DNA of 64,000 nt. It comes from Diabrotica undecimpunctata (lineage: Eukaryota > Arthropoda > Insecta > Coleoptera > Chrysomelidae). Under the pieces are notes generated by a model. The model ran no database searches, had not been told where the DNA came from, and saw only the letters and a list, made by a program, of their open reading frames with translations. Below, in pieces: positions 1-10,825 of this stretch (the first letter of the stretch is position 1; each line of letters begins with the position of its first letter). The stretch lies in contig NC_092812.1 in NCBI RefSeq assembly GCF_040954645.1, positions 2,852,001 to 2,916,000 of the forward strand, given 5' to 3'. The translations under genes and the position numbers were made by a program.

Positions 1-147
1 AACACTATGTTTTTTTTATTCGTTTTGCTTCAACTACTTAGGGTTATTAATATAAAAAAAATACAAAAAGTGGTAAAGACATACATAAGCATATACAAAA
101 TATTAATTACATAATAATGTATACAATATATATTTTAATTATTGATC

Positions 148-1795
148 TTCTTCTTCTTCTTCCTACTTTATAAATAGGCTTATTGCCTCTTCTACTTCGG
201 TTTTTAGCATCAATTGACGTGGTCTGACTATCTTTTCCTAGGTCGTCCCAATGATTTTCTTCTATGTGGCGATTTGTCTCTTGCTATTCGTACTATTCTA
301 TTTCCTGTCATTCTTTCAATGTGTTGATTCCATTCCACTTTTCTTCTTTTGGTCCACTCGTTTATTTCCTCTATACCACATCTCGCTCGTATTTCCTCAC
401 TTCTTACTCTGTCTTTTAGAGTTCGGTTTGTTATTTTTCGTAAGACTTTCATTTCTGTTGTTTCCAGTAGTCTTTGTGTTTTCGACGTAGCTGCTCTTGT
501 TTCCGCTGTTTACGTCATTATCGGTCTTATTGTTGATTTATATATCCTGGTTTTCGTTTCCGTTGTGAGATATTTGTTTCTCCAGATTGTGTTGTTGAGA
601 CATCTTGCTGCTCCGTTTGTCATGTTCACTTGTTTTTGTACTTCTTCTTCCACTTTTCCGTAGCTTGACAGTTTTATTTCCAAGTGTTCAGTTTCCATCA
701 CTTGTTCTATTATTTTATTATTTACGACTAGTTTACATCGTCTTGTTTCCGCTGATATCACTATCGTTTTAGTTTTCTCTGTTGAGATCTCCATGTTGTA
801 TATGAGCGCCGTGTCTTCGAATTCTTTAATTAATCTTTGTAGGTCATCTTCATTTTCGGCTGTTATTATGGCGTCGTCGGCGTAGCATATTATCCTTATT
901 TCCTTTTCTCCCATTATATTTCCTCTTCTTTTTTTAACTTTCTTTTATAATTTCATCCATTATCAGATTAAATATTAATGGGCTCAGCGAATCTCCTTGT
1001 CTAATGCCAGCTTCATATTTGATAGGTTGCGATAGTTTTCCTTTACATCTTACCATAGCTTTGTTATCTTTATATATATTCTCAATGGTTTTTACTAAAT
1101 CCAGTGATATTCCCTTTTCATAATATAATAAATGTATCGCGTCCCGAATTCTCACTCTATCAAACGCTTTCTTCAAATCTATCAGACACATATATGCTGG
1201 TTTGTTGTATTCCAGCGACTTTTCTTTTATTTTTTTATTCTTATTACAAAAACTGCATCCGTGCATGATTTTCCTGTCCGAAATCCTTGCTGTTCCTCTT
1301 GTAGAGATATTCGTTCGTTTATTTTGTCGCTATTATTCTTGTTGTCAATTTGAGTATTGTATTTAATAGATTTATTGCTTGATAATTATTGGGGTATTTC
1401 TTATCTACTTTTTTAAAGAACATCACCATGATCGCTCTCCTTCATTCATCTGGTATTCTGGTCGTGGTGATTATAAGAAGTTGCAGTTGTTGTACAAGGT
1501 GATCACCTCCATATTTTAAGAGTTCATTTGGTATTTGATCTTCTCCTGGTGACTTTCTGTTTTTTAATTTGTTTATTCCTTCTTTCATATCGTTTTGAAA
1601 GATTTCGGTCTTTAAACATTTCTGTCAGGAAGGCCACCCATGTATCCTCTTGTATGTGTTCTATTTCAACTAGTTCTTTCATTTCGCTTCTTTGTTGTCT
1701 TATGAAGCGCCATACTTGTTTCTATTGTCCATAGATATCCATCTCTAGTCCTTTTGTGAATCTTTCCCAGTAATCTGTTTTTGTTTTAATTATTG
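148..1795 (-). pseudogene. LINE-A: non-LTR retrotransposon, reverse transcriptase 3' part, degenerate
   Basis: Reverse transcriptase of a non-LTR retrotransposon, read leftward in several broken frames. Recognisable blocks in order are EEQQGFRTGKSCTDAVFVI near 1290, LIDLKKAFDRVR near 1170, GIRQGDSLSPLIFNLIMDE near 980, the catalytic YADDAIITAE near 875, and STIRPIMT near 515. The C-terminal tail (452-228) has RRKVEWNQHIERMTGNR and GRPRKR, typical of the end of many insect LINE ORF2 proteins. The element ends near 148 in a GAAGAA-type simple repeat, as expected for a LINE 3' end. Several frameshifts and stops, including just after GRPRKR where a tryptophan is expected, make it inactive. No endonuclease domain is visible, so it is 5' truncated. 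The domain order is seen directly; the clade is not assigned. The RT is close to LINE-D at 17.2-18.7 kb. Confidence 0.85.
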
Positions 1796-1797
1796 AT

Positions 1798-2720
1798 GTA
1801 TTGCATTAAAGTTTATTAAAAAAGTTTATAGATTTCAAGAATTCTATCAAATCACCTACGTATTTAGATTCTCCTAGAAGTTCTTTTAATGTTTTTGGAA
1901 TTTGGTGATATAGTCTTTTAACTGAGTATATTGGACAGTCAATCAAAATGTGCTTCACTGTTACTTTACATTCCCAAACAAAACGCACTGGTTCCTCTTC
2001 TCCCTTCAACAAGTATTCATGTATTGTAGAAGCGTGTCCTAATCTGAAACGTTATCAAGACTTGATATTGTCGCTTTGAAGGCCAGAAGTTTCATGAAAG
2101 TACGGATTTTATTTCTATCAATTTAGTGGTGCTTCTATTCCATTGGTTTTGCCAAACATCGTGTAATTTTGCTTTTAAGTAAGGTTTTAAATCTAAATGC
2201 ACCGTTAGATTTTCCACTGATGCGGCTGTATTGGTTACTGTGGACCTAGCTAGACTATCTGCCTTTTTTTACCATCTATTCCAACGTGTGACAGTGCCCA
2301 GAGGAACTCTGCTGTCAAATTTTTTTGGTACATACGGTATAAAATTAACTTAATCTGCTGTAATGTTGGATGAGAGGGATAAATCTGAGAAATTGATGTC
2401 AGACAACTAAGTGAATCAGATAAAAGAGATTCGGGAGTTTTTTTTCTAGAATAAAGATTAGGGCCTTATTGATGACAAATAGTTCTGCTGTAAAAATACT
2501 TGTCTTAGGAGACAATTTATCGACGGAATGTTCATGTGATATCACAGAGCATGCTCCTACTCCATTTATGGTCTTAGATGCGTCCGTGTATATAAAATGG
2601 TAATTTTTGTACTGTGTGAGAATATGGAGAAAGTGAGTTTTAAAAAAAATGGGTATCACATAATTTTTGTTATATGCTGTAAGTTTTGTTACAATTGTTG
2701 CATATTGTCCGATAGTTTTT
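1798..2720 (-). pseudogene. LINE-B: RNase H and C-terminal fragment of an I/Jockey-type LINE
   Basis: C-terminal piece of a second, unrelated non-LTR element. The block at 2659-2399 contains YTDASKTINGVGACSVIS, the first catalytic aspartate of an RNase H domain, and an ELFVINKAL helix with the glutamate position. Around 2270-2150 the frame gives KKADSLARSTVTNTAASVE, the last RNase H motif. The block 2012-1806 ends with WECKVTVKHILIDCPIY, the usual terminal zinc-knuckle-like motif of I-superfamily LINEs. The pieces lie in different frames with stops, so it is a fossil. It abuts LINE-A at about 1797; which inserted into which cannot be decided from this window. Confidence 0.75.
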
Positions 2721-2839
2721 GAATCTCAGTTTTTATTCCTTTTTGTGTAACGGGATAGTGACTCCGGTATCTCATATGTTCACGATTAACTCATGTGTGG
2801 CGTTTAGTATTTGGCACACGTAATGAGTAGGCAGCGATA

Positions 2840-3035
2840 TGAAATGTTAAAATTAATAATACAGGAAAAGATAGGAGAAGGAAGTACTCTCGAAAGAAGG
2901 AGAGTGTCATGGTTGAAAAATTTATGAGACTGGTTTAGATGCAGTTCAATAAAACTCTTCAGAGCAGTGGTATATAGAGTAAAGGTAGTGATGACGCTGA
3001 CAGCACTTAAAGAAGAAGAAAAAAGCAGTTAATAG
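2840..3035 (+). pseudogene. 3' end of a non-LTR retrotransposon
   Basis: A short + strand fragment translating to LERRRVSWLKNL, a stop, DWFRCSSIKLFRAVVYRVKV and then an acidic stretch ending in GAAGAAGAA repeats. This is the characteristic C-terminus and simple-repeat tail of a common insect LINE ORF2. Only about 60 residues remain, with at least one stop. The upstream boundary at about 2840 is approximate. Confidence 0.6.
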
Positions 3036-3054
3036 AGGGGTCAAGCATTTCATA

Positions 3055-3246
3055 GGGGGTCTCTGCCTTTTTTATTAATTCTGCGCTAATGATATCCAAT
3101 CCAGCTGACTTGTTATTTTTCAGTCTAGTAACTGCTTCTTTTATTTCAGCTACTGAAGGAAAGATTTTTCTCTGTTATTAGTGTGATCCAGTCGACTTCG
3201 ATCATGTAGTACATCGTCGTTTTCTTTTCTCGATTTTTTTTGGAGA
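3055..3246 (-). pseudogene. LINE-C, segment 2: start of reverse transcriptase
   Basis: Minus-strand fragment with SVAEIKEAVTRLKNNKSAG followed by LDIISAELIKK, the conserved beginning of the reverse transcriptase domain of RTE-like LINEs. Its upstream continuation is not adjacent but lies at 11131-11515. The two parts were separated when the 7.9-kb DNA transposon (3251-11126) inserted with an AATT duplication. Frames are broken and the segment ends near 3055. Confidence 0.6.
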
Positions 3247-3250
3247 AATT

Positions 3251-3282
3251 GAGGGTCCTAGTAACAAAGTTGGCATTCTCCA
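3251..3282 (+). repeat. Left terminal inverted repeat of the 7.9-kb transposon
   Basis: Starts immediately after AATT and matches the complement of 11095-11126 at all but a few positions. The shared core includes GAGGGTCCTAGTAA and a GGCATTCTCCA/GGCAATCTCCA segment. Confidence 0.8.
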
Positions 3283-3450
3283 TAATTTTGACTTTGGAGT
3301 AAAACGCAAAAAAATGATGTGCCTTTATTTTAGGTGATATCGAAACAAATATAGTTTAATTTATAAGACAATGACAAATGATAGCAAATAGTGAAGAAAC
3401 TTTACCTACATTAGTAACAGTTTTTTTTTGAATTGAAAAAAAAATGGAGA

Positions 3451-3501
3451 ATGCCGGTTTTGATACTAAAAAGTGTATATTGCCGGTTTTGATACTAAAA
3501 T
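3451..3501 (+). repeat. Subterminal direct repeats of the 7.9-kb transposon
   Basis: Two copies of TGCCGGTTTTGATACTAAA start at 3452 and 3481. They resemble the TTGCCGAC motif in both terminal repeats. Repeated subterminal motifs are commonly transposase binding sites; that role is inferred here. Confidence 0.5.
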
Positions 3502-3715
3502 TCAGCAAGAAAATAATAAAGTAATAATATTTCATTGGGTTTAATACATTTATTTAAACATACTTTTTAACAAAGTCTCCAAGAATCAACAATATCCCAA
3601 AACCCATGTTCTAACAATGATGTTGACTGTAGTGACAACTGACAAAGAGTCTCCATACATTGTGCCTAGAGCCCCGTGACCGTAATCATAACCTACTGAT
3701 ATGACATCTTTCCCC

Positions 3716-5311
3716 TTACATTTGATAGTCCTTAAAATGCACTGGAGCCCTTTTGAGTCTAGCGCTAGTTCTATTTTCAGCATTCATCTGGGAGGTTGAA
3801 GGTTCCTCTACTCTACAACTCTGATTCCCAGATGAGAGGTTTAATGATCTATCATTATGTGCGAAATCAGTATTCTTCTTAATTTCCGCTTTAACTAGGG
3901 AAGGCCTCAAGTGATAACTGTTTCGCCTGACCACTTCCCCATTTTTTTTCTGCACTAAATAAGATCTGAGTGCCTCATCTACTTTTTCCAGAATTTTACC
4001 TGGTCTCCATTCTCCACCCTCTCTGACACCTACATTCTCTGCTGGCACTATTTTTTTTTTTACCTTGGTGTTTCTATCATAATAATTTTTATATTCGTTT
4101 CTTTTTGCCTGTAGTTTCTCCCACTCTTCCTTTAGATTTATGTCTTTGTGCTTTTTATTTGATGGTAGCTTCGATCTAAGAACCCTGTTAGTCACTAATT
4201 GGGCCAGTGTTTTATCTGTTCCATTTATTGGGGTATTGCGATACTCCAGGGGCGCCATATCTAAGTCGTCACACTTTCTAAGCATGTTTTTTGCAATTTG
4301 AACGGCTCGTTCTGCCTGCCCATTAGACCGTGGATAGCGGGGACTGGACGTTACAAACCGAAAATCCCAGTCTTTAGCAAATTGCTGACAATGCCACGAA
4401 TTATAAGGCATGTTATCTGATATGACTTCATAGGGTATTCCGTGTGTTGAAAAAATTTTCTTTAACTCCTTTATGACCACCTGAGAAGTTTTTGAAATAA
4501 TTTTCACTATATCGAGCCATTTAGAAAAATAATCGATCAGAACTAGATATGACTGTCCACCATAATCTAATATATCACTTGCTACCTTTTCAAAAGGTGC
4601 TTGAGGCAACTCTCTAAGTAATAGTGGTTCTTTAGCATTGTGACTTTTAAATATCTCACACTTGCTACAATTTTTTACCCATTCTTCTATACTTTTGTTC
4701 ATTTGTGGCCAATGTAATATCTGTCTTGCTCTCTGTTGGGTTTTCTGAATGCCAAAATGACTCGAATGCAATAATCTTAGCATGCTCTCTCTCAATATTT
4801 TTGGGACTATAACTCTGTCTTTGTAAAATATTAGTCCGTCAAGTAAATATAGTTCATTTCTTATATAATAATAATACCTAATTGAATCGTTTCCTCTTGA
4901 CAAGGTTTTGGGCCACGCTTGTATACAATATTTCTTTACTAGTTTCAGATCCTCATCAGCATCCACTTCAGTCCTAAATTGTTCTCTCTTCTCATCAGTC
5001 ATGTCAATAGTATGAACTATTTCTGTAATAAATTTATCATCATCCACTTCATCTTTTATAAAATTCCTCGATAATAAATCTGCCACATGCATGAACTTGC
5101 CTGGCTTAAATTTTACTCCTATGTCATATTTAGATAATCTTACCCCAATCCTTTGTAATCTCGGCGACATTATGTCCGCAATGCCTTTATGCATTAATGC
5201 TTCCAAAGGCTTATGGTCAGAATCAATTTGCACTTTCCTTCCGTAGATAAAATTGTGAAATTTATTGCATGCATATGGGATTGCCAAGAACTTCTTTTCA
5301 ATTTGACTCAT
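3716..5311 (-). CDS. Gyp-1 RNase H end plus complete integrase
   Basis: A long intact frame of 531 codons forming the C-terminal part of Gypsy Pol. Residues 1-60 end the RNase H domain (QIEKKFLAI, DSDHKPLEAL). Around residues 180-225 is the HHCC zinc-binding region, with HSSHFG and CSKCE. The catalytic core follows: SDILDYGG, then VISDNMPYNSW, then PRSNGQAERAVQ, giving the D,D,E triad at normal spacing. The C-terminal region has WRPGKILEKV and RRNSYHLRP, usual for K02A2.6-like Gypsy integrases. The listed start is only the first methionine in a frame that once continued upstream. The intact frame of this half contrasts with the loss of the 5' half. The stop overlaps the first bases of the 3' LTR. 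Confidence 0.85.
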   Translation of the reverse strand: MSQIEKKFLAIPYACNKFHNFIYGRKVQIDSDHKPLEALMHKGIADIMSPRLQRIGVRLSKYDIGVKFKPGKFMHVADLLSRNFIKDEVDDDKFITEIVHTIDMTDEKREQFRTEVDADEDLKLVKKYCIQAWPKTLSRGNDSIRYYYYIRNELYLLDGLIFYKDRVIVPKILRESMLRLLHSSHFGIQKTQQRARQILHWPQMNKSIEEWVKNCSKCEIFKSHNAKEPLLLRELPQAPFEKVASDILDYGGQSYLVLIDYFSKWLDIVKIISKTSQVVIKELKKIFSTHGIPYEVISDNMPYNSWHCQQFAKDWDFRFVTSSPRYPRSNGQAERAVQIAKNMLRKCDDLDMAPLEYRNTPINGTDKTLAQLVTNRVLRSKLPSNKKHKDINLKEEWEKLQAKRNEYKNYYDRNTKVKKKIVPAENVGVREGGEWRPGKILEKVDEALRSYLVQKKNGEVVRRNSYHLRPSLVKAEIKKNTDFAHNDRSLNLSSGNQSCRVEEPSTSQMNAENRTSARLKRAPVHFKDYQM

Positions 5312-5474
5312 ATTTGACTCTGCTGTCGTTAGCGCCCTAGATGCAAATGCTACTGTCTGTTATTCTGTAAGAGACAGCACCCCAAGCCATTACTACTACA
5401 GTCAGTCTGTATCACGGTTGGTAACTTCTCATTGAAATTGGCAAGCACACGACATAATTACTTCTTTTATTTAT

Positions 5475-6143
5475 TTAGTGCATCAGAATGTCTATATGTC
5501 CATACCCATGCATTCCTTTTTTTAAGAGTTCTCTTAAGGGCGTGGAGATCTCTGACAAGTTTGGAATGAATGCCCTTAAATAATTTACCATTCCCAAAAT
5601 TTGTTGTAATTCCTTTTTATTTTCCGGATCCTTCAATCTTCTTATCGCTTCTACTTTTTTGTTGTCAGCTCTCATCCCATCTTTATCAAAGATATGACCC
5701 AAGTATCTAACACTTTCAACGCAATATTGTATTTTGTTTGGGTTAAATTTCACATTTAGTTCTCTAGCCCTATCTAATACCTTATTTAGTGTATTATTAT
5801 GCTCTTCTAGTGACTCACCACAAATTAATAGATCATCGAAGTAGACTATACAACCTGGAATATCTGCAAAATTTTCAGAATTTAATTTCTGCAAGTATTC
5901 AGGTGCTATGTTAAGACCAAATGGCAGGCAGCAAAATTTATATGTGCCAAATATAGTGCCAAAAGCACATACATTACTGGATTGCTCATCCAATTCTACT
6001 TGGTAAAAACCCTCCTTAAAATCTAGAACTGTAAAAAATGACTTACCCTGTAACATTGACCGAATCTCATCCACAGTAGGTATTATACAAAATTCCCGTT
6101 CCAATGCCTTGTTCAGGTCACGAGGATCTAGGCATTTTGACAT
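5475..6143 (-). pseudogene. Gyp-1 reverse transcriptase domain (partial)
   Basis: An open stretch of about 222 codons reading CLDPRDLNKALERE, SFFTVLDFKEGFYQVELDE, CCLPFGL and the catalytic YFDDLLICG, then VRYLGHIFDKDGM and LQQILGMVNYLRAFIPNL. These are the ordered motifs of a Gypsy reverse transcriptase ending in the connection domain. The first RT motifs (the LVKK/WGSP region) are absent because of the 5' truncation. The frame breaks at about 5500; beyond it, in other frames, the RNase H start IQTDCSSNGLGCCLLQ can be read. It polymerised retrotransposon cDNA; as it stands it cannot be expressed as an intact polyprotein. Confidence 0.85.
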
Positions 6144-6276
6144 CTAGGCATTATGACAAATAAAAGGTTTTTACCTTGGAGAGTTTTTCCGATAATTTTA
6201 TTTATGACAGCTCATAAAAAGAAAACAGCAACATTTTGTTTTCAAAATTATGTAATTTAAGAACAAAAATATTATA

Positions 6277-7710
6277 CACTCAGGTGCAAAAAAATCGATC
6301 CATGGGTATTATTTGCTAAAAAAAGAAAACGTTTGAAGATATTAGTTTTAAATCAGGTATATATGTAAAAGTATATGTTAGATTAAAATAATTTTTACAG
6401 ATTATCCAAAAAAATCATTTATTTATAGAAACATACGCCAAAACTCAAAAATACAAGAATATTCAAAACTTTCTGAAATTAAGAAAAACATTGATAATAA
6501 ATCAATATCTAGTGTTTCTCCCTCGAGCCCTTATAACAGGGTAATTAACCTCTGGATATCAAATTGATCCAATTGGTCCCATATTTTTTGAAGAGCCGCT
6601 GTAAGTTCAGCCAAGTTGTTTGGATGGGGTAATTCTCGGACAATTCCCACCTCCTCTATATATTGGTTGACGATTCTAGCAGGGTAAGGACGCGCGTTGT
6701 TGTCCATAAAAATAAAATTAGGTCCAATGAAAGGAGCAAAAGGTACCACATGCTGATCTAAAATACTTGTTATGTATCTTGCAGCAGTCATAGAACCTCT
6801 ATCTACAATAACTAAATCAGTATGGGCTTCTGAACTGATACCAGCCCAAACCATAACGGAGCCCCCCCGATAACTTATTCTTTCCGCAATATTACATTGA
6901 AAATATCGCTCTCCGTGTCTTCTCCAAACCCTTTCTCCGCCGTCTGGTGACCTTAGACAAAATGTGGACTCATCTGAGAACAATACATTTCTCCAGTCTG
7001 CATCACTCCAGTTTTCATGTTCTCTTGAAAAAGCAAGGCGAGCTCTGCGATGTTCTGTGGATAGTATTGGAGATAGGGCTGGCCTTCTGGATAATAAATT
7101 ACCTTCCACAAGTCGTCGACGAACTGTCCATCTGCTTACATCCACATTTCTCACTTCGCTCAGACGATTTGCCAGTTCAACTGAAGTTAGATGCCGATTT
7201 CTCAAACATGATGAGAATAGAAATCGATCATGTCTTTCGGATGTTATCCTTCTACGACCTGATCCTGGTCTTTTTGTGAAGTTACCGGTGTCGCTAAAAC
7301 GCCGAACTGCTCTTTGAACTAACACCCAACATTTCAGCTGCATAATATTGGCTACGACCATCTTGAACTAAAGTCAGCGCCCTTGCAGCATCTGTCAGAG
7401 TTAGAGACATTTAGGAAGGATAATTAAATAAAAATATAATACGTTTTTGAAAATAAAATCACTACACTAGTATGGTTGTTGAATTAAAAATAACATTCAA
7501 TAAATATCTACTTGCTTTAGACCCTTTTTGACAAAAACCTGAAATACCAATTTGTTTTAAGAAATATAAAAAGCAATATTAAAAATATTGTTTTATTTCT
7601 CGTATACGCGGGTACACTTAAATTTACATACGTAATTTAATGTCTCTAAAATTATACAACTTCAAATAAATAAGAAATAAGGAATGGGTCGATTTTTTTG
7701 CACCTGAGTG
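6277..7710 (-). mobile_element. Tc1-like DNA transposon with matching TIRs and TA duplication
   Basis: Flanked by TA (6275-6276 and 7711-7712). The TIRs are about 27 bp: left CACTCAGGTGCAAAAAAATC followed by GATCCAT, right its complement with one mismatch. It carries a single leftward transposase gene, frameshifted and internally deleted. Length 1434 bp is near the usual Tc1 size. It lies within the 7.9-kb transposon. Confidence 0.9.
6531..7410 (-). pseudogene. Tc1-like transposase, frameshifted and lacking the third catalytic region
   Basis: The natural start is ATG at 7410 (MSLTLTDAARALTLVQDG, then YYAAEMLGVS), the first helix-turn-helix. An extra T just after LGVS shifts the frame, and the rest reads in the frame beginning near 7361. 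The second HTH includes GSGRRRITSERHDRFL. The catalytic core has FSDEST (first Asp) and FMDNNARPYPARIVNQYIEE (second Asp). The usual following segment with the DLNPIE third catalytic residue is missing: GIVRELPHP runs straight into NNLAELTAALQKIWDQL, which belongs further downstream. The enzyme would bind TIRs and cut and paste at TA, but this copy cannot be active. The TIRs remain good, so it could be mobilised only in trans. Confidence 0.85.
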
Positions 7711-7712
7711 TA

Positions 7713-7934
7713 TATTATTATATTAAAATAGAAGGAAGTTCTTCAAAAAACTCACAAATTGCTTCTTCTATTTCTTCAGTATCTGAAACTGCATCAGCAC
7801 TTCCTTGCTAAATTGCTCGCTGCTCTAGTTGATTATTATTGAAGATGATATATTCAAAAAATTGAGTTCTTCCATAGTTCTTCAAGTATTTCCAAAGTTC
7901 TTGGTGAAAAGTTTATCAACATCTTTAAGCTTAA
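7713..7934. other. Unassigned internal sequence of the 7.9-kb transposon
   Basis: Between the Tc1 element and the LINE end. The minus strand carries a short acidic frame reading QGSADAVSDTEEIEEAICEF interrupted by a stop. It may be a scrap of a second transposon gene. No family recognised. Confidence 0.3.
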
Positions 7935-8760
7935 GTTATTATCGACGGCAATGAACTTGAACGTTTGAATAAAATTAAAGACCTTGGAGTTACATTTGAT
8001 TATAAACTCACCTTTGTTGAACATGTTAATTTAAAATTTAAAGAAGCACTTAAACCTTAGGGATTCATAACTAGAAATAGTCGAAATATCACTAATACTA
8101 AGGCAATTAAATTACTTTATTACACTTTTGTACGCTATAAACTGGAATATGCCTCTATCATTTGGTCACCTTTTTATGATATACATATCCAAATTATAGA
8201 GCAGGTGCAGCGTAAATTTTTAAAATTTTTGTCTTTCAAAATTAACGGCATATATCCCAAGAGGGGCATCAGCAATAGTGAGTTGTGTAGCGGTTTGGAC
8301 GTAGTATCATTAGAATCTAGACGAATTAATGCCTCCCTAATATTCCTGTACAAGCTACTACACAATCTCATTGACTGCCCTGATATTCTTTGACAAATAA
8401 ATTTTAACGTTCCATCTTATCCAGTGAGAAATTAATTAGATTACGTTCAGAAATACACAAGCTAGAACTAATCTTATGTTAAATTCTTCTCTATTTCTCA
8501 TGTGCAACTATTATAATTCCGTAAGTGCTTACTGCGATATATTTCACTGCAGTTTAAAGAAGCTTACTAGGATGGCTGAGATCTACCTAGGTGATTGAGT
8601 AGTTTCTTTATGTTAAGGTAAAATACTCGAAAAATGTGTTATTTAGTTAGTACCCATGAATTATTAATATTTCATTTAACTTTAGTATTGTATTTTGTCC
8701 TATAAATAGATGCTGTTGGACAATAAACGACATTATTATTATTATTAAACGCTATTATTA
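7935..8760 (+). pseudogene. 3' end of a Jockey/CR1-type LINE
   Basis: A + strand ORF2 C-terminus: LERLNKIKDLGVTFDYKLTF, then a stop, then GFITRNSRNITNTKAIKLLY, RYKLEYASIIWSPFYDIHIQ, IEQVQRKFLKFLSF and a tail ending PDIL. These are the thumb and C-terminal motifs of Jockey/CR1-like reverse transcriptases. An untranslated stretch follows and the copy ends in ATT repeats (about 8735-8760), the expected 3' simple repeat of such elements. It is 5' truncated, as is common for LINE insertions, and has at least one stop. Confidence 0.75.
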
Positions 8761-10140
8761 TTAAGTGAATTTACTTTTTGCAGACCACTATCTATAATAA
8801 CGGGGTCAATCATATAGACCGTACAACCTTTCTTTAAAACACTTGTAAATGTTTGCAAATCATTTCTGTAATTAATTTCTCCTCTAATGGTAATACTTCC
8901 AATGGTAATAAATCCAGTAAAAAAAATACAGAAAAAGCACTGTATTTTTAAAAGAAAAATGCCATGTACCAGTGGGTCTAAAAACACTTGAGATTGTTTC
9001 TTACCAATTAAACACTTTGCAATTTTGCCCTAAGTGAGTAACGGTAGCTATTTTTAAAACAATTCCAAACACGTTTTTGGGTGCGATATAACTTCCAGTT
9101 TTTTAATATATTTCTCAATATTACCAAAGACCCTATCAGCTGGCAAGAAAGAATGGCCTACCACCGGAAAAATTACATCGATGTTTTGTACATGTTTTGG
9201 TTGTCTTGATGAAAGCCATTTGCAACACTTTCCAATTAACGCAGTGTTCTTATTTTGACCACTGCAGTCATCTGCCATTAGCCTAGTGGTGGTTACTTTA
9301 GAGTGAAAATCAATTTCGTTAAGCCTGTCAAAAGCGGAGGAAGAAATTTCGTAGGAACCTTTTCGAAATTCTTCTTTTGTCCAATAATACGAAAAAACAT
9401 TTTTGAGTAAGTTTTGATTGAGAGGTTCGCTGGACTATGGTAAAATTATACAAATACAGTTGCCTAGAGTAGTAGGCACTTTGGTTGGGGATCTTAGGAA
9501 GTACAAGGTTTTTTTGACAATCGAAAGTTAGTGTTATATCAAATCATCTCGTGACTCTTTAAGCAACTCAAAAAATGCATTAGCCCTTAGCTTATGAATT
9601 TTTCTTTCAACAATAAATTTTTTCTTCTTTTCTTCATCTACAGATGTTTTAATTTTTTCTGCAAACTTAATGCAAATAAAACACACATCCGTACGGGAAG
9701 TACTAAAGCTAAGGTTATACTTAGTATTAAAAATCATTCTAAAGTATGATAGTTTTACTCTCTCCTCGGGAGAACATTGAATAATACACATTTGGAACAA
9801 CTTTTGTATTGACAAATCGGAAGAAACGTATCGTGTACTTGTGGAAGAGTGATAGTAACGCGATTCAATAGTTTTCAAATTTTAAAAAAATTTTTGAACT
9901 GATTCTTGTTTTACTTTAAAATTTGCAGTTTTTCTGTCACCCCTTCTTTTTTCCGTAGGTGCTTCTCCTGTTTTTAAAAATGATTTCATAATGTATGTGA
10001 GGCGATGTTTCGTAATATTTAGTATGTTTAAAAAGGCTTTGTGGCACACTTGAATATTTTGCTTCATTACACCATTCCTTACAAAGCATTTCACAAACGT
10101 TGTTTTTGCTTTATGTCTGGAGATTTTTGGACGGCGACGT
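8750..10140 (-). pseudogene. Putative DDE transposase of the 7.9-kb element (DUF7869-like), broken
   Basis: Leftward pieces in several frames. 10094-9882: VCHKAFLNILNITKHRLTYI, an N-terminal region. 9878-9534: YYHSSTSTRYVSSDLSIQKL and MIFNTKYNLSFSTSRTDVC followed by CIKFAEKI. About 9530-9290: TFDCQKNLVLPKIPNQSAYY with SRQLYLYNFTI, then FRKGSYEISSSAFDRLNEID. 9278-9054: MADDCSGQNKNTALIGKCCK, then VVGHSFLPADRVFGNIEKYI. The D in FDCQKN, the D in ADDCSGQNKN and the E in GNIE form a plausible DDE triad (inference). I recall this layout from the uncharacterised insect proteins with a DUF7869-type domain; its presence between TIRs argues they are transposases. Frameshifts and stops inactivate this copy. 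Confidence 0.6.
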
Positions 10141-10738
10141 TTAGGTAGTTACTGTACACAATTTTATAATAAAGAAATTTTGTCTAATCTTGTCCTTAGC
10201 TGCATAAAACATATCATTAAAACACTTGATATCTCTCATTGTTAGAGAAGAACATTGACAGACCTTCGTTTTGTGATAGCAAGTAGGGACTTATGGTAAC
10301 TGTGATGAAGACTACCTGAAAAGATACCGTTTTTCAAGAAATATTTGTAATATTGATCTTATAAAATTAACAGTAGCTTGAGCAAATCATTCTTTTTTTT
10401 TTATTAGTTTTTCATAAGTAAAATAGTTTTTTTTAATGGTCATTGGCACGGTACAGTTAATTTTACAATCAGATATCTAGTGTAGTGTGTAGTATGTGTA
10501 GTTTGTGTGTGTGTTGAGTAAATGTCTGAAAAGTCGACGTCATTGTCTTTACGAAGAGACGCTAATTGTATCCGAACGTCGGTGGTCCCTCCGGTGAGTA
10601 CTGATCCCACAAGGATAGTAAAATAATTTTAATAATAAAATAAATCAAAAAAATATAAATAAAATCTGAATCCGGGTCTGCTCTTAAACCTAATCTTTAG
10701 AGTAAGACATACAACTAAAATTTAAAGAACGTACTTAC

Positions 10739-10825
10739 CTCATTTTTTTCCGCATATTTTGTGGACGGATTGCGAATTCGTTTGCGAGCTTTGTTGTTTT
10801 CAACAGAAGTTGTAATAGTTTCCAT
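10739..10825 (-). CDS. Probable first coding exon of the DDE transposase
   Basis: Starts with ATG at 10825 and reads METITTSVENNKARKRIRNP followed by STKYAEKNE, then meets a consensus 5' splice site GAG|GTAAGTAC at 10738. The basic ARKRIRNP stretch suits a DNA-binding N-terminus. The next coding block begins near 10140, implying an intron of roughly 600 bp. Exon status is inferred from the splice site and position between the TIR and the transposase body. Confidence 0.45.

Larger units (their letters stand above)
3505..6145 (-). mobile_element. Gyp-1: Gypsy LTR retrotransposon, 5' truncated
   Basis: Minus-strand Ty3/Gypsy element keeping part of the reverse transcriptase, RNase H, integrase and a 3' LTR that starts with TGTAAGGGGA at about 3720, overlapping the end of the integrase frame (ATG TAA). 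Gag, protease and the 5' LTR are missing; the copy stops abruptly at about 6145, where a short sequence (CTAGGCATT..TGACATCTAGGCATT) is repeated. The LTR end near 3505 is approximate. It lies inside the 7.9-kb transposon. Confidence 0.75.

Noticed and set aside
6947..7317. Two + strand frames of about 110 codons opposite the Tc1 transposase
   Set aside because: Antisense shadows of the transposase with no recognisable domain.
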